Notes: a model not told the origin generated them from the letters alone. A stretch of DNA of 64,000 nt from Tenacibaculum tangerinum (GCF_029853675.1 NZ_CP122539.1:915001-979000), one strand, 5' to 3'. Positions 1 to 9,925 are shown, numbered from the stretch's first letter. A program made the numbers and translations.

Positions 1-116
1 ATTTGAAGAATTTAAGCTTATTGGTTGAGAAATTTCTTTAATCATAGAATATTTTTATCTTCGCTAAACTAAAAAAAGTTAAAGAAATAACCATAAAAAA
101 ATTGAAAAACTAGTTA

Positions 117-831
117 ATGGATCATTTTCAAATAGAAACAGCTCAAAATATTGCTATTAAGCAGAATGTAGCACATGTTACCACTCGAATCGGTTCTTAT
201 GTAATCGATTTACTATTTATTATTGGGTATTATATCATTATTATCCTCATTATGGAAATGTTAGACATACCAATTAGCATGGAATATATGAGTTTGTATG
301 CATTACTCGGACTTCCTGTATTTTTTTATAGTTTGCTGTTTGAAGTATTAATGAACGGACAAACACCAGGCAAATATTTTAACGACATAAGAGTGGTTAA
401 ATTAGATGGTTCTAAACCCACTTTTGGAAGCTATTTAATTCGTTGGTTATTGCGTTTTGTCGATTTTACCTTAGCCAGTGGCTCGGTAGCTGTTCTTACT
501 ATTTTATTGAATGGAAAAGGACAACGTTTAGGAGATATTGCTGCTGGAACTACCGTTATTTCAGAAAAAAAGAATTACTTTAAAAGACACGATTGCGAGT
601 GACATTGCTGATAATTATACGCCTACCTACTCACAGGTAACCTTGTTAACAGATAGCGATATTCATACCATCACCAATGTATATCGAGATGCTAAGAAAA
701 AAAGTAAGCATAAAGTAATTTTAAAACTACATGCTAAAATTATTGAATTAACAGGAATTTCTACGGAACAAAAGCCTATGGATTTCGTGGATACAGTCAT
801 TAAAGATTATCATTTCTATGCACGCCAGTAA
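117..831 (+). pseudogene. RDD-family membrane protein, frameshifted
   Basis: The first 150 or so residues are a typical RDD domain: an Arg near residue 24, two hydrophobic helices with an Asp, the GQTPGKYFNDIRVV segment, a third helix, then GQRLGDIAAGTTVIS. The frame then runs through a 7-A tract (565-571) into a short junk tail that stops at 602. Removing one A joins it to the +1 frame, which continues KRITLKDTIASD and stops at 831, giving about 237 residues, close to a full-length flavobacterial RDD protein. RDD proteins are small membrane proteins, some linked to ion transport; the substrate here is unknown. The break is a real disruption, a length-variable tract, or a sequencing error. 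Confidence 0.8.
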
Positions 832-925
832 ACAAGTGATATTATATTTTAAAGATTAAGGCGTTATTTGCAATTACATAGAGTTTTAACAACTCATCAA
901 ATTATCATATCTTTGAAATAAAAAA

Positions 926-1390
926 TTGATTTATATCTTCTTAATTTTACTATTAATAATTTTTTATCAGGATTTAAAAGAAAGACAAGTAAGCTTACTT
1001 GTACTGCTCACAGAGATAATTCTTGGGAGTTTTATGTATTTTAAAAACAGCTTCTACGAAATTTACGTTTTTAACATCTTGGTCAATTTAATCTTACTAG
1101 CGATGATCATTCTGATAATTTATGCATATACAAAATTAAAGTTAAAGAAGGCTTTTTTTTACGGTATCGGTTTAGGAGATATTCTTTTTTTCATCATGCT
1201 AGCGATGAGTTTTCCTAAAATTCCCTTTTTAATATTATTTTCTACATCATTAATTTTTTCACTGATTTTGTTTATAATCTTGAGGCCTAAACTAACTCAA
1301 AAAACAGTTCCTTTGGCTGGTTTTCAAGCATTCTTCTTATTTTTATTTATAAATTTGGTATTTAACTATACAAATATCTATGCACTATAA
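926..1390 (+). CDS. Prepilin peptidase-like A24 family membrane protein
   Basis: A 154-residue protein that is almost entirely membrane helices. It carries the two aspartate sites of the type IV prepilin peptidase (A24) family: YQDLKER near residue 15 and GIGLGDILFF (a GxGD-type motif) near residue 87. A24 enzymes cleave leader peptides of pilins and type II secretion pseudopilins at the inner membrane. It lacks the N-terminal methyltransferase domain, like the short flavobacterial and archaeal forms. The start is a TTG: an in-frame stop lies 12 bases upstream and there is no ATG nearby. A GspE-like remnant follows at once, so this may be a survivor of a lost pilus or secretion cluster. Confidence 0.65.
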   Translation: MIYIFLILLLIIFYQDLKERQVSLLVLLTEIILGSFMYFKNSFYEIYVFNILVNLILLAMIILIIYAYTKLKLKKAFFYGIGLGDILFFIMLAMSFPKIPFLILFSTSLIFSLILFIILRPKLTQKTVPLAGFQAFFLFLFINLVFNYTNIYAL

Positions 1391-1464
1391 TTCACGAAGT
1401 CAAAGAGATAGGAAGTAGTGACATCCATTTTGAATATTTTGAAAAACAAAAAAGGTTCTGTTAA
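1390..1464 (+). pseudogene. Remnant of a GspE/PilB-type secretion ATPase
   Basis: One frame reads IHEVKEIGSSDIHFEYFEKQ and ends at a stop a few codons later. This matches the N2-domain signature of type II secretion/type IV pilus ATPases (…A..ASDIHxEP.E…R.R.RIDG), with the SDIHFE core intact. There is no start codon or catalytic domain, so it is a fragment of roughly 24 codons. It directly follows, and slightly overlaps, the prepilin-peptidase-like gene, which supports a shared origin in a pilus or secretion cluster. The match is from recognising the motif, not from a search. Confidence 0.6.
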
Positions 1465-1480
1465 TTCTCAGAGCTTTTTA

Positions 1481-2803
1481 CTAACTTTTATTTTGCTGAT
1501 ATTGTTTCTGTTTACTTCTTCCATAATACATAATATACGCATAACATAACAACACTAACACAAAAGCGAATTTGAATCCTATATGGTCGGTAACCAATCC
1601 GTACAAAGGTGGAATAATCGCGCCTCCTACAATCATCGTACAAAGTAGTCCCGAAGCTTGTGGTTTCAACTCCTCTAATCCATCAATAGCAAGGGTGAAA
1701 ATAGTAGGAAACATAATCGAGTTAAACAATCCAACTGCCAAGATAGACCACATGGCTATAAACCCTGAAGTACTCATTGATATGACCACTAACAGTAAAG
1801 CTCCTATCGCAAAGCTTGTCAGCACTTTGGCAGGTGCTATTATGTTTGTTAAATACGAGCCTATGAATCGACCTATCATGGCACCAGACCAATAAAATGT
1901 AACAAATGCTCCTACAATGGCTTTATTATCTACTTCTAATAAATTTTTTCTAAGTAAGGTTTCTGAAATAGTGCTCATCAAAGAATTGCTTTTAATTAGT
2001 TCAAACAAGTTCATGTCTAAAAAATAATTCACCAAATAGCTTCCTATCGCCACCTCAGCACCTACATATACAAAAATACCCAAAGCCCCCATTAGTAAAG
2101 ATTTATTCTTCAGTAAAGTACCATAGCCTCCCTTAGGAATTTTTTCTAATAACTTCGGAAGTTTTACAAAAGCAAAGACCACTGCCAGTGCAATGATGAA
2201 TCCTGCAATGCCCAAGAAAGGGGTTTGTACTGCCTCTGCTTCGGCTGCTAAATACTCTTGTTTTGCCGATACTGAAAGTACTGCAATCTCTTCAGAAGTT
2301 TTTACTTTATCGCTTAAAATCAACATGGCTCCCACTGCAGGAGCTATCGCTGTCCCTAAAGAGTTAAATGCTTGTGATAAATTTAAACGGCTGCTCGCTC
2401 CTTCTTCAGTACCTAAGACTGCTACATACGGATTCGCTGCTACTTGTAAAATGGTCATTCCTCCTGCCAGCACAAAATAGGCTAGCATAAAAATTCCAAA
2501 AACTCGATAAGAAGCTGCTGGATAAAATAACAAACAACCTATCGCCATGGTTAACAATCCTAAAATAATTCCTTTTTTATAGCCAATTCTCGCTAAAATA
2601 TAACCTGCGGGAATCGATAATAAAAAATAAGCCCCAAAGAAGGCAAACTGTACCAATCCTGCCTGAAAATACGATAAGGTAAATAGTTCACGTATTCTGG
2701 GGATTAAAGAATCTACCAATACAGTAATAAATCCCCATAAAAAAAATAGAGAGGTCAAAAAATAAAATGCCTTCTTATACGATGTGTTTGTCGCTGTTGT
2801 CAT
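1481..2803 (-). CDS. FucP/NagP-type MFS sugar permease
   Basis: A 440-residue, 12-helix major facilitator of the FucP/GluP sugar:H+ symporter family. It has the N-terminal FFLWGFI segment, the loop PAGYILARIGYKKGI between helices 2 and 3, and LQVAANPYVAVLG, which is characteristic of this family. It would carry a monosaccharide across the inner membrane. It lies 13 bases after glycosylasparaginase in the GH92-AGA-permease operon. This context favours GlcNAc or mannose released from N-glycans, which is inference, not something the sequence proves. Confidence 0.85.
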   Translation of the reverse strand: MTTATNTSYKKAFYFLTSLFFLWGFITVLVDSLIPRIRELFTLSYFQAGLVQFAFFGAYFLLSIPAGYILARIGYKKGIILGLLTMAIGCLLFYPAASYRVFGIFMLAYFVLAGGMTILQVAANPYVAVLGTEEGASSRLNLSQAFNSLGTAIAPAVGAMLILSDKVKTSEEIAVLSVSAKQEYLAAEAEAVQTPFLGIAGFIIALAVVFAFVKLPKLLEKIPKGGYGTLLKNKSLLMGALGIFVYVGAEVAIGSYLVNYFLDMNLFELIKSNSLMSTISETLLRKNLLEVDNKAIVGAFVTFYWSGAMIGRFIGSYLTNIIAPAKVLTSFAIGALLLVVISMSTSGFIAMWSILAVGLFNSIMFPTIFTLAIDGLEELKPQASGLLCTMIVGGAIIPPLYGLVTDHIGFKFAFVLVLLCYAYIMYYGRSKQKQYQQNKS

Positions 2804-2816
2804 AAATTATAGGGTG

Positions 2817-3830
2817 TTATTCTTTACGGTTTAAGATAAAATCGGATTTAATATTCTTATTCTCTCCATTTTTATAAAGGTTATAGCTAAACCATTCATG
2901 AATTGAATAGGCTCCTGTTTCACCTTGTTTGTTAACTGCAATATAGCCTACCTGAAAATTTTTAAAATCGCTATTCGGTTTGTTTACAATTCGAGCAATC
3001 GCTTCTTCACAGGCTTCTTGCGGACTTTTTCCTTGGCGCATTAACTCTACAATTAAAAAGCTTCCTACTGTTTTTAATACTTCTTCTCCTAATCCAGTAG
3101 CAACTGCTGCTCCTACCTCGTTATCTACAAACAAGCCTCCTCCAATAATGGGTGAATCTCCTACTCTACCCGCCATTTTGTATGCCAAACCGCTAGTGGT
3201 GCAAGCCCCAGAAATATTCCCTTCTTTGTCTATAGCCAGCATACCAATGGTGTCGTGATTTTCAATATTGATAATGGGTTTGTATTCTGATTTCTCTTTC
3301 CATTTTTCCCATGCTTTTTTAGAAGGTTCTGTCAGTAAATTTTCACGTTCAAATCCTTGAGATATGGCAAATTGTTCAGCTCCTTCACCTGCTAACATTA
3401 CGTGTGGCGTTTCTTCCATTACTTTTCTGGCTACCGAAATTACATGTTTTATATTTTTTACGCATAAAACAGCTCCGTAATTCCCTTTGTCATCCATAAT
3501 ACAAGCGTCTAAGGTTACATTTCCATCTCTATCGGGCAATCCGCCTTTTCCAACCGATTGTCCTTTTTCATTGGCTTCTTCAATTCTACACCCTGCTTCT
3601 ACAGCATCTAATGCTGAACCACCTTTTTCTAACACTTTGGCGGCAGTTTCTACAGCCAATGGGGTATTCCACGTAGCTATGACTAGTGGTCTTACAGCAG
3701 AAGTACTCGTTTTTACTGTTTCTTTTTTTTCTGGTGACTTCTCTTCTAATTTACAAGCTATTAATAAGACAAGTGCCAATAGTCCTACTACTATTGTTGC
3801 TTTTTTTTGTATAAAATTGATTTGTTTCAT
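2817..3830 (-). CDS. N4-(beta-N-acetylglucosaminyl)-L-asparaginase lipoprotein
   Basis: A 337-residue Ntn-hydrolase of the glycosylasparaginase family. These enzymes cleave GlcNAc from Asn, the last step of glycoprotein linkage breakdown. The family autocleaves before a catalytic Thr, seen here as Thr194 in NHDTIGMLAID. Other family segments are GGSALDAVEAGCRIEE (residues 70-85) and IGGGLFVDNEVGAAVATG. The N-terminus is a signal peptide with a lipobox ending at Cys26, so the enzyme is probably a periplasmic lipoprotein. It sits between GH92 (53-base gap) and the permease (13-base gap), consistent with one transcript. Confidence 0.92.
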   Translation of the reverse strand: MKQINFIQKKATIVVGLLALVLLIACKLEEKSPEKKETVKTSTSAVRPLVIATWNTPLAVETAAKVLEKGGSALDAVEAGCRIEEANEKGQSVGKGGLPDRDGNVTLDACIMDDKGNYGAVLCVKNIKHVISVARKVMEETPHVMLAGEGAEQFAISQGFERENLLTEPSKKAWEKWKEKSEYKPIINIENHDTIGMLAIDKEGNISGACTTSGLAYKMAGRVGDSPIIGGGLFVDNEVGAAVATGLGEEVLKTVGSFLIVELMRQGKSPQEACEEAIARIVNKPNSDFKNFQVGYIAVNKQGETGAYSIHEWFSYNLYKNGENKNIKSDFILNRKE

Positions 3831-3883
3831 TGGGGAAATATAGTAAGTTTTATGTTTTTAATTTCTTTTTTTGTAAAATCGTG

Positions 3884-6814
3884 TTATCGTATTTGAATTT
3901 CATCTACAAACAACCACGATTTTCCATCGTGTTTGTAGCCTAGATGCCATTCTGGTAAGTTTCCTAATTTTTTAGCGATGACCTTTACGTAACGAGCTGT
4001 TTTTCCTTTAAAAGCATAGCCTACTTTTTCTATAGATACATTTTCACGAGGCTCAGTTGTATGTAGTTTTGTTTTTGTAAGGGTTGTATAGGTCTTTCCA
4101 TCAGAAGATATCAAGTATTCGATTTCAGTAGGTAAGAAAATCCACGAGCGTTGGTCTTCTAAAAAATTTACTTGAATGTACTCTAGCCACTTTTCTTTTC
4201 CTAAATCTACAACAGCCACCAAATCTGTATCGAAATATCCTTGCCAAGTTCCCGTTCTAAAATCATTGGCTCCCAAGACACCGTCAATCAGCGCATTTTT
4301 TCCTCCTGCATTGTATTGATTGGCATATGTTGTTTGTAAATCTATGGTAACATTCGGGTCTATTTTATATAAATCGGTAGTAATTGTAGCACTTTTGTTT
4401 CCATTTTTTTCAGCATACACCTGTAAAGTACCTTTTTCAGAAACTTGAATAGGTGTCGTGTATTTTAGAAAATTTCCTTCATTCAATGCGTAATAAATCG
4501 TAGCTTCCTTATCTACATTTTCCAAGGTTAATTTGGTACTTCCTTTGAAAGCGATGTCTCCTTTGGCGATAAAAGGCGCGGGTACAATTTCATATTCGTC
4601 AATACTTGTAACGGGTTCTTGTCCTTCTTTAGTACCCCATTCAGAAGGGGTATTCGTCATAAAAAATTCTAATACTCCTCCCTCAATAATTTCTTGGTGG
4701 TGTATAAAGGTTCTATCTAACAATTTTCCGTTTAAAAGTACCTTTTCAATGTATGTGTTTTCTGTTGATAAATGATGTGCTACTACGGTAAAATCTTTTC
4801 CATTTTCTAGGTATATGGTGGTCTTTTTAAACAACGGATTTCCGATTATATACTGATTAGATGCTGGTGTTACTGGATAAAATCCTAGGCTGCTAAAAAT
4901 ATACCAGGCACTCATTTGCCCGCAATCTTCATTCCCCGAAATTCCATCAGGTGTATTGGTGTATTGTTCGGTTAAGATTTGACGAATTCTTTCTTGTGTT
5001 TTATGGGGTTTGTTCACAAAATTGTATAAATACGCCATGTGGTGACTGGGTTCGTTTCCGTGTGCGTATTGCCCTATCAATCCTGTAATATCTACCTGAT
5101 GGCGACCAGAAGTACTGTCGTTCGCGGTAAATAATTTGTCTAAATTGGTTTCTAATTGCTTTTTTCCTCCTAGTAATTTTATAAAACCTGAAATATCTTG
5201 AGGCACGTAAAAACTGTACTGCCAAGAGTTGGCTTCTGTATAATTAAAGTTGACTTCATAGGGGTCGAACGGAGTAAACCATGTGTTTCTAAAACGTCCT
5301 CGCATAAACTGACTTTGGGGGTCGAAAACATTCTTATAATTTTGGGCTCTTTTTATGTAGGTCTTGTAGTCTTCTTCATTTTCTAAAGCTTTTGCCATTC
5401 GTGCTATCGTCCAATCATCATAGGCATATTCAAGGGTTTTAGAGACAGACTCCGACTCTTTTTCCACAGGAATAAATCCGTATTTTTTATACGATTCCAA
5501 TCCTAGTTTGTCTTGTACTGCCGAATGTTTCATTGCTTCAAAAGCCTTGCTCGTATCGTAGTTTCGAATTCCTTTCATATAGGCATCGGCAATTACGGGA
5601 ACGGCATGATAGCCTATCATACACCCCGTATAACAGCCTGCTAAATCCCAAATAGGCATGATGCCTCCTTCGTCGTATTTTGCTAAAAATGTATTGATAA
5701 AATCGTTGGTTCTTTCTTGTTCTATGAGTGTATACAGCGGGTGTGTTGCTCTGTAGGTATCCCAAAGCGAAAACACCGTGTAGTACTGAAAATCGTTAGT
5801 TTCATGAACTTTTAAATCCATTCCTCGATACCTACCGTCTACATCTTGGTACAGATTAGGGGCAATCATGGTATGGTACATGGCAGTGTAAAAGTTTACT
5901 TTATTATCATTGCTAGCATCTTCTACCACAATCTTTTCTAATTGCTGCTCCCAAACTTGCTGTGCGTTCTTTTTTACTTGCTCAAATGTTTTCCCAGCAA
6001 TTTCTTGTTGTAAATTTTTCTTGGCTCCATTTACATCTACAGGAGAAATTGCTACAGCCAATTCGATTGTATTTCCTGTATTTTCATCAAATTCAAACGC
6101 TGCTTTTACCTGTTTTCCTTCTTTTTTATCTTTTAAAAAAGTGACTTTGGTAAACGGTTTTGAAAATTGAATAGTAAAAAATAATTGTTGGTTGGTTGCC
6201 CATGCTTTTGAATGACGATATCCCGAAATCTCGGTATTGGAGTCGACAGTTAGCTTCGCATCCAACACTTCATCTCTATGTTCTAAATCTACAATAAGTA
6301 CTTGTTTTTCTTTTTCCGGAAAGGTATATTTATGAATGCCACTTCTTTCAGCAACTGTCAACTCAATATTGATGTTTGTATCTTCTAAAAACACCTTATA
6401 ATACCCTGGTGCTGCCACTTCTTGTTCGTGTGAAAATTTAGACTTGTAGCCTTCTTTTCCATCAGCTCCGTTATTAAAAATAACCTTATTGGTAGGCATA
6501 AGTAAAATATCGCCGTAATCAGACACTCCTGTTCCGCTTAAATGTGTATGAGAGAATCCATATATTTCAGAGTCAGAATAGTGATAGCCAGAACATCCAT
6601 CCCATCCGTCTAAACGGGTATCTGGAGATAATTGCATCATTCCAAAAGGCAGGGTCGCTCCCGGATACGTATGTCCGTGTCCTCCTGTTCCAATAAAAGG
6701 ATTTACATAAGAAGTCAAACTTTTCTCTTTTTGAGCTTTTGAAATTGTTGGTTGTTGATGACATCCTACTAACAAAACAACAAGAATAAAAAAGAATAAA
6801 AATTTGATTTTCAT
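3884..6814 (-). CDS. GH92 alpha-mannosidase with C-terminal discoidin-like domain
   Basis: A 976-residue lipoprotein (lipobox Cys18, LLVGCHQQ). It has GH92 landmarks: VNPFIGTGGHGHTYPGATLP near residue 40, SHTHLSGTG, LWDTYRATHPLYTL, GNEPSHHMAYLYN (carrying the family's catalytic Glu) and NEDCGQMSAWYIFSSLGFYP. GH92 enzymes are Ca-dependent exo-alpha-mannosidases that trim high-mannose N-glycans. After the catalytic part come a chitobiase-C-like stretch and a beta-sandwich ending WLFVDEIQI. The same ending (LAWLFIDEIIV) closes the neighbouring GH20, so both probably carry the same carbohydrate- or surface-binding module. It is first gene of the minus-strand operon. Confidence 0.95.
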   Translation of the reverse strand: MKIKFLFFFILVVLLVGCHQQPTISKAQKEKSLTSYVNPFIGTGGHGHTYPGATLPFGMMQLSPDTRLDGWDGCSGYHYSDSEIYGFSHTHLSGTGVSDYGDILLMPTNKVIFNNGADGKEGYKSKFSHEQEVAAPGYYKVFLEDTNINIELTVAERSGIHKYTFPEKEKQVLIVDLEHRDEVLDAKLTVDSNTEISGYRHSKAWATNQQLFFTIQFSKPFTKVTFLKDKKEGKQVKAAFEFDENTGNTIELAVAISPVDVNGAKKNLQQEIAGKTFEQVKKNAQQVWEQQLEKIVVEDASNDNKVNFYTAMYHTMIAPNLYQDVDGRYRGMDLKVHETNDFQYYTVFSLWDTYRATHPLYTLIEQERTNDFINTFLAKYDEGGIMPIWDLAGCYTGCMIGYHAVPVIADAYMKGIRNYDTSKAFEAMKHSAVQDKLGLESYKKYGFIPVEKESESVSKTLEYAYDDWTIARMAKALENEEDYKTYIKRAQNYKNVFDPQSQFMRGRFRNTWFTPFDPYEVNFNYTEANSWQYSFYVPQDISGFIKLLGGKKQLETNLDKLFTANDSTSGRHQVDITGLIGQYAHGNEPSHHMAYLYNFVNKPHKTQERIRQILTEQYTNTPDGISGNEDCGQMSAWYIFSSLGFYPVTPASNQYIIGNPLFKKTTIYLENGKDFTVVAHHLSTENTYIEKVLLNGKLLDRTFIHHQEIIEGGVLEFFMTNTPSEWGTKEGQEPVTSIDEYEIVPAPFIAKGDIAFKGSTKLTLENVDKEATIYYALNEGNFLKYTTPIQVSEKGTLQVYAEKNGNKSATITTDLYKIDPNVTIDLQTTYANQYNAGGKNALIDGVLGANDFRTGTWQGYFDTDLVAVVDLGKEKWLEYIQVNFLEDQRSWIFLPTEIEYLISSDGKTYTTLTKTKLHTTEPRENVSIEKVGYAFKGKTARYVKVIAKKLGNLPEWHLGYKHDGKSWLFVDEIQIR

Positions 6815-6853
6815 GATAGTAGATTGTTAATTTAGCATCAAATATAACAGAAA
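6815..6853. promoter_or_regulatory. 39-bp divergent intergenic region, GH92/GH20
   Basis: Only 39 bases separate the two divergent start codons. I see no clear TAnnTTTG box here, so at least one promoter must lie within the opposing coding region. A regulator binding here could switch both arms of the N-glycan locus together; that is inference. Confidence 0.4.
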
Positions 6854-9118
6854 ATGAAAATCAGTTATCATTACCTTGTCTTTTTTGTACTATTACTTAT
6901 CAACTGTCATAAAAATATTCCCAAACCCATCACTCCAGAAATCATTCCGATTCCTGTTTCACAAACCATTACCGAAGGAACTTTTATTCTTAACAATGCT
7001 GTTTCTGTAAACTATCAAGATGAATTCAAATCAGTAGCGAATTATTTTTCTGAATATATTGAAAAACAATATGATATTACTTTAACCACAGCCAAAACGG
7101 GTGCTAAAATTCAATTCTTAAAAGATGATACACTTAAAAATGAAGAAGCTTATATTTTAACTATTACTCCCAAAGAGATTATCATCAGCGCTTCTTCTGC
7201 AAAAGGCGCTTTTTATGGGGTGCAGAGTTTGCTACAATTAATGCCTGTTGCTACCAACTCAAAAAGCATGGCTATTCAATGCTTAGAAATAAAAGACAGC
7301 CCTCGATTTGTGTACAGAGGTATGCATTTAGATGTAGCTCGTCATTTTTTCTCGGTAGATTTTATCAAAAAATACATTGATATGTTGGCTATGCTTAAGA
7401 TGAATACGTTTCATTGGCATTTGACAGAAGATCAAGGATGGCGAATTGAAATCAAAAAATACCCAAAACTACAAGAAGTTGCTGCCTACAGAAAAGAAAC
7501 ACTTATTGGGCATTACAGCGACCAGCCACATCAATTTGATGGAAAAAGATATGGTGGCTATTACACTCAGGAAGAAATAAGAGAGGTTGTAACCTACGCA
7601 GCAGAAAGGCAGGTTACTATTATTCCTGAAATTGAAATGCCAGGACACTCTCAGGCAGCCATTGCCGCGTATCCTGAGCTAGGGTGTACTGGAGATACTA
7701 TTGAAGTAGCCACGAAATGGGGTGTTTTTGAAGATATTTATTGCCCCAAAGAAACCACTTTTCAATTTTTGGAAGATGTGATTGATGAAGTCGTTTCCTT
7801 ATTCCCAGGAAAATATATTCATATCGGAGGTGACGAAGCTCCTAAAAAACGATGGAGAAATTGTGCGCATTGCCAACAACTTATCAAAGAAAAAGGATTA
7901 AAAGATGAGCATGAGCTCCAAAGCTATTTTATTACTCGTATGGAGCAGTACATCAATTCTAAAGGAAAACAACTTATTGGTTGGGATGAAATTCTAGAAG
8001 GAGGCCTAGCACCTAATGCTACCGTAATGTCTTGGCGTGGTACTAAAGGGGCTGTAGAAGCTGCGAAAGCACATCATAATGTGGTGTTGACCCCGAACTC
8101 ACACTGTTACTTTGATCATTACCAATCTACCCATGAAAATGAACCATTGGCTATTGGTGGTTTTCTTCCTCTGGAAAAGGTCTACCATTTCAACCCAATC
8201 CCAAAAGAACTCACAAAAGAAGAAGCCCAATACGTCTTAGGTGCTCAAGGAAATGTATGGACAGAGTACATGAAAACTCCTGAAAAAGTAGAGTATATGA
8301 TTTTTCCTAGAGTGGCGGCTTTGAGTGAGGTAGTATGGTCTTCATCGAAACAGAAAAATTATGATGATTTTAAAAAGAGATTGCTTTCTTTTTTCAAAAG
8401 GCTAGACCATCTTTCTATCAACCATGCCAATCATTTGTATGAATTAAGAGGAAAACCCTTGTACGCTAAAGACAGTACTTTTTATATATTGGAAGCCCAA
8501 ATATCTGGAAAAGACATTCGATTTACGCTCGATGGTACTATTCCAACAGAAAAATCAACATTGTATACCGCTCCTATACCCATCACAAAATCTGTGACTA
8601 TTAAAGCGGCTAGTTTTGATAAAAAAGAACAAATTGGTGCTGTTTTTTCTAAGGATATTCTAAAACATAAAGCTATCAATCAAACGATTTCATTAAGTGT
8701 TCCTCCCAACCCTACTTACGGAAAAGGAGGCAAAGAAATATTGATTAATGGAATACAGGGAAATAAAAGTCGTTATGGAGATAAAGAATGGCTGGGGTTT
8801 GATACCGATTCGGTTAGCATAACGATTGATTTTGAAAAACCTACCGCTATTTCTTCTATTATCACACGATTTTACAATTCGGTAGGTTCATGGATTTATC
8901 CGCCTAAAAAATATACTGTTTCGCTAAATAATGGTTTTACAAAGGAAGTGGTACTGAATACTACTTCAGAAACTACGGTAAAGAGTCGTATTAGCATTCC
9001 GAAGCAAACAGTAAAACAATTAAATATTACCATTTCTTGCTTTGGAAAAATTCCCGAAGGAGAACAAGGTGCTGGTCATCTTGCTTGGTTGTTTATCGAT
9101 GAAATTATCGTTGACTAA
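6854..9118 (+). CDS. GH20 beta-N-acetylhexosaminidase lipoprotein
   Basis: A 754-residue GH20 enzyme with a lipobox (LLINCHKN, Cys18). Order: GH20b N-terminal domain (about 30-145), catalytic TIM barrel with HWHLTEDQGWRIEIKKYP and IPEIEMPGH, the catalytic Asp-Glu pair at 327-328 in IGGDEAPKKRW, then WTEYMKTPEKVEYMIFPR. A chitobiase-C-type segment (about 560-600, FTLDGTIPT) and a C-terminal sandwich ending LAWLFIDEIIV follow. GH20 removes terminal beta-GlcNAc/GalNAc by substrate-assisted catalysis. Placed beside GH92, PNGase F-like and beta-mannosidase genes, it most likely trims complex N-glycan antennae or the chitobiose core. Confidence 0.95.
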   Translation: MKISYHYLVFFVLLLINCHKNIPKPITPEIIPIPVSQTITEGTFILNNAVSVNYQDEFKSVANYFSEYIEKQYDITLTTAKTGAKIQFLKDDTLKNEEAYILTITPKEIIISASSAKGAFYGVQSLLQLMPVATNSKSMAIQCLEIKDSPRFVYRGMHLDVARHFFSVDFIKKYIDMLAMLKMNTFHWHLTEDQGWRIEIKKYPKLQEVAAYRKETLIGHYSDQPHQFDGKRYGGYYTQEEIREVVTYAAERQVTIIPEIEMPGHSQAAIAAYPELGCTGDTIEVATKWGVFEDIYCPKETTFQFLEDVIDEVVSLFPGKYIHIGGDEAPKKRWRNCAHCQQLIKEKGLKDEHELQSYFITRMEQYINSKGKQLIGWDEILEGGLAPNATVMSWRGTKGAVEAAKAHHNVVLTPNSHCYFDHYQSTHENEPLAIGGFLPLEKVYHFNPIPKELTKEEAQYVLGAQGNVWTEYMKTPEKVEYMIFPRVAALSEVVWSSSKQKNYDDFKKRLLSFFKRLDHLSINHANHLYELRGKPLYAKDSTFYILEAQISGKDIRFTLDGTIPTEKSTLYTAPIPITKSVTIKAASFDKKEQIGAVFSKDILKHKAINQTISLSVPPNPTYGKGGKEILINGIQGNKSRYGDKEWLGFDTDSVSITIDFEKPTAISSIITRFYNSVGSWIYPPKKYTVSLNNGFTKEVVLNTTSETTVKSRISIPKQTVKQLNITISCFGKIPEGEQGAGHLAWLFIDEIIVD

Positions 9119-9127
9119 TACTTTTGA

Positions 9128-9165
9128 TGAATTATGAATTACGAATTGTTAATTGTTAATTGTTA
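9128..9165. repeat. Heptanucleotide tandem repeat
   Basis: Five 7-base units in phase: TGAATTA, TGAATTA, CGAATTG, TTAATTG, TTAATTG, then a partial TTA. It fills most of the 63-base gap between GH20 and cutC. Similar 7-base-period tracts occur at 21158-21185 and 25104-25124. Confidence 0.8.
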
Positions 9166-9181
9166 AAACCTATACTATTCT

Positions 9182-9886
9182 ATGATTTTAGAAATTTGTG
9201 CCAATTCATATCAATCAGCTTTAAACGCACAAAGTGCTGGTGCACATAGAATTGAACTGTGCAGCGAACTATCTGTTGGTGGTATTACTCCTTCATTTGG
9301 ACTCATTAAAGAAGTTATTCAAAACACACGCATTCCTGTTTTTGTGCTAATTAGACCTAGAAGTGGTGATTTCTGCTATTCTGATGAAGAGTTTGAAATC
9401 ATGAAATCTGACATTCAATATTGCAAAGAAATAGGATGCTCAGGAATTGTTTCGGGTGTCTTAACTCCTACTAATGAAATTGATTTGGAAAGAACTCAAG
9501 CATTAATTGAACTTTCGAAGCCTCTAGCCTTTACTTTTCACAGAGCCTTTGACTGTGTTGCAAATCCTACAAAATCACTAGAACAACTCATAAGCCTTGG
9601 TGCTGACAGAGTGTTAACCTCTGGACAAAAAACTTTGGCAATAGAAGGGCTTGATGCACTTCAAAAATTGAACAAACAAGCAGCCGATCGAATCATTATT
9701 CTTCCTGGGAGTGGTATCAACGCTACCAATGCTGCGGTTTTTAAAAACAGTAGATTTTTAGAAATACACACCTCGGCTTCTGTGAAGATACTGCCCAATG
9801 AGGTACAACTGCCCTCAATGTTCGATACCATACAAACCGTTTCAGACATAGATTGCATCAAAAACATTGTGAACGTAATAAATTAA
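9182..9886 (+). CDS. cutC: CutC family protein
   Basis: A 234-residue TIM-barrel protein of the CutC family. Landmarks are the N-terminal LEICANSYQSALNAQSAGAH, RIELCSELSVGGITPS, VLIRPRSGDFCYSDEE, TFHRAFDC and the late ILPGSGINATNA. It was named for copper homeostasis in E. coli, but the copper role is weakly supported and the active-site architecture looks enzymatic. It lies in an N-glycan breakdown operon between GH20 and the PNGase F-like gene, so a role in amino-sugar or glycosyl-asparagine metabolism is at least as plausible. The family assignment is secure; the function is not. Confidence 0.9.
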   Translation: MILEICANSYQSALNAQSAGAHRIELCSELSVGGITPSFGLIKEVIQNTRIPVFVLIRPRSGDFCYSDEEFEIMKSDIQYCKEIGCSGIVSGVLTPTNEIDLERTQALIELSKPLAFTFHRAFDCVANPTKSLEQLISLGADRVLTSGQKTLAIEGLDALQKLNKQAADRIIILPGSGINATNAAVFKNSRFLEIHTSASVKILPNEVQLPSMFDTIQTVSDIDCIKNIVNVIN

Positions 9887-9925
9887 AAATTAACTACTTA
9901 TTAAAAGAATGTAGGAGAAGTTTTT

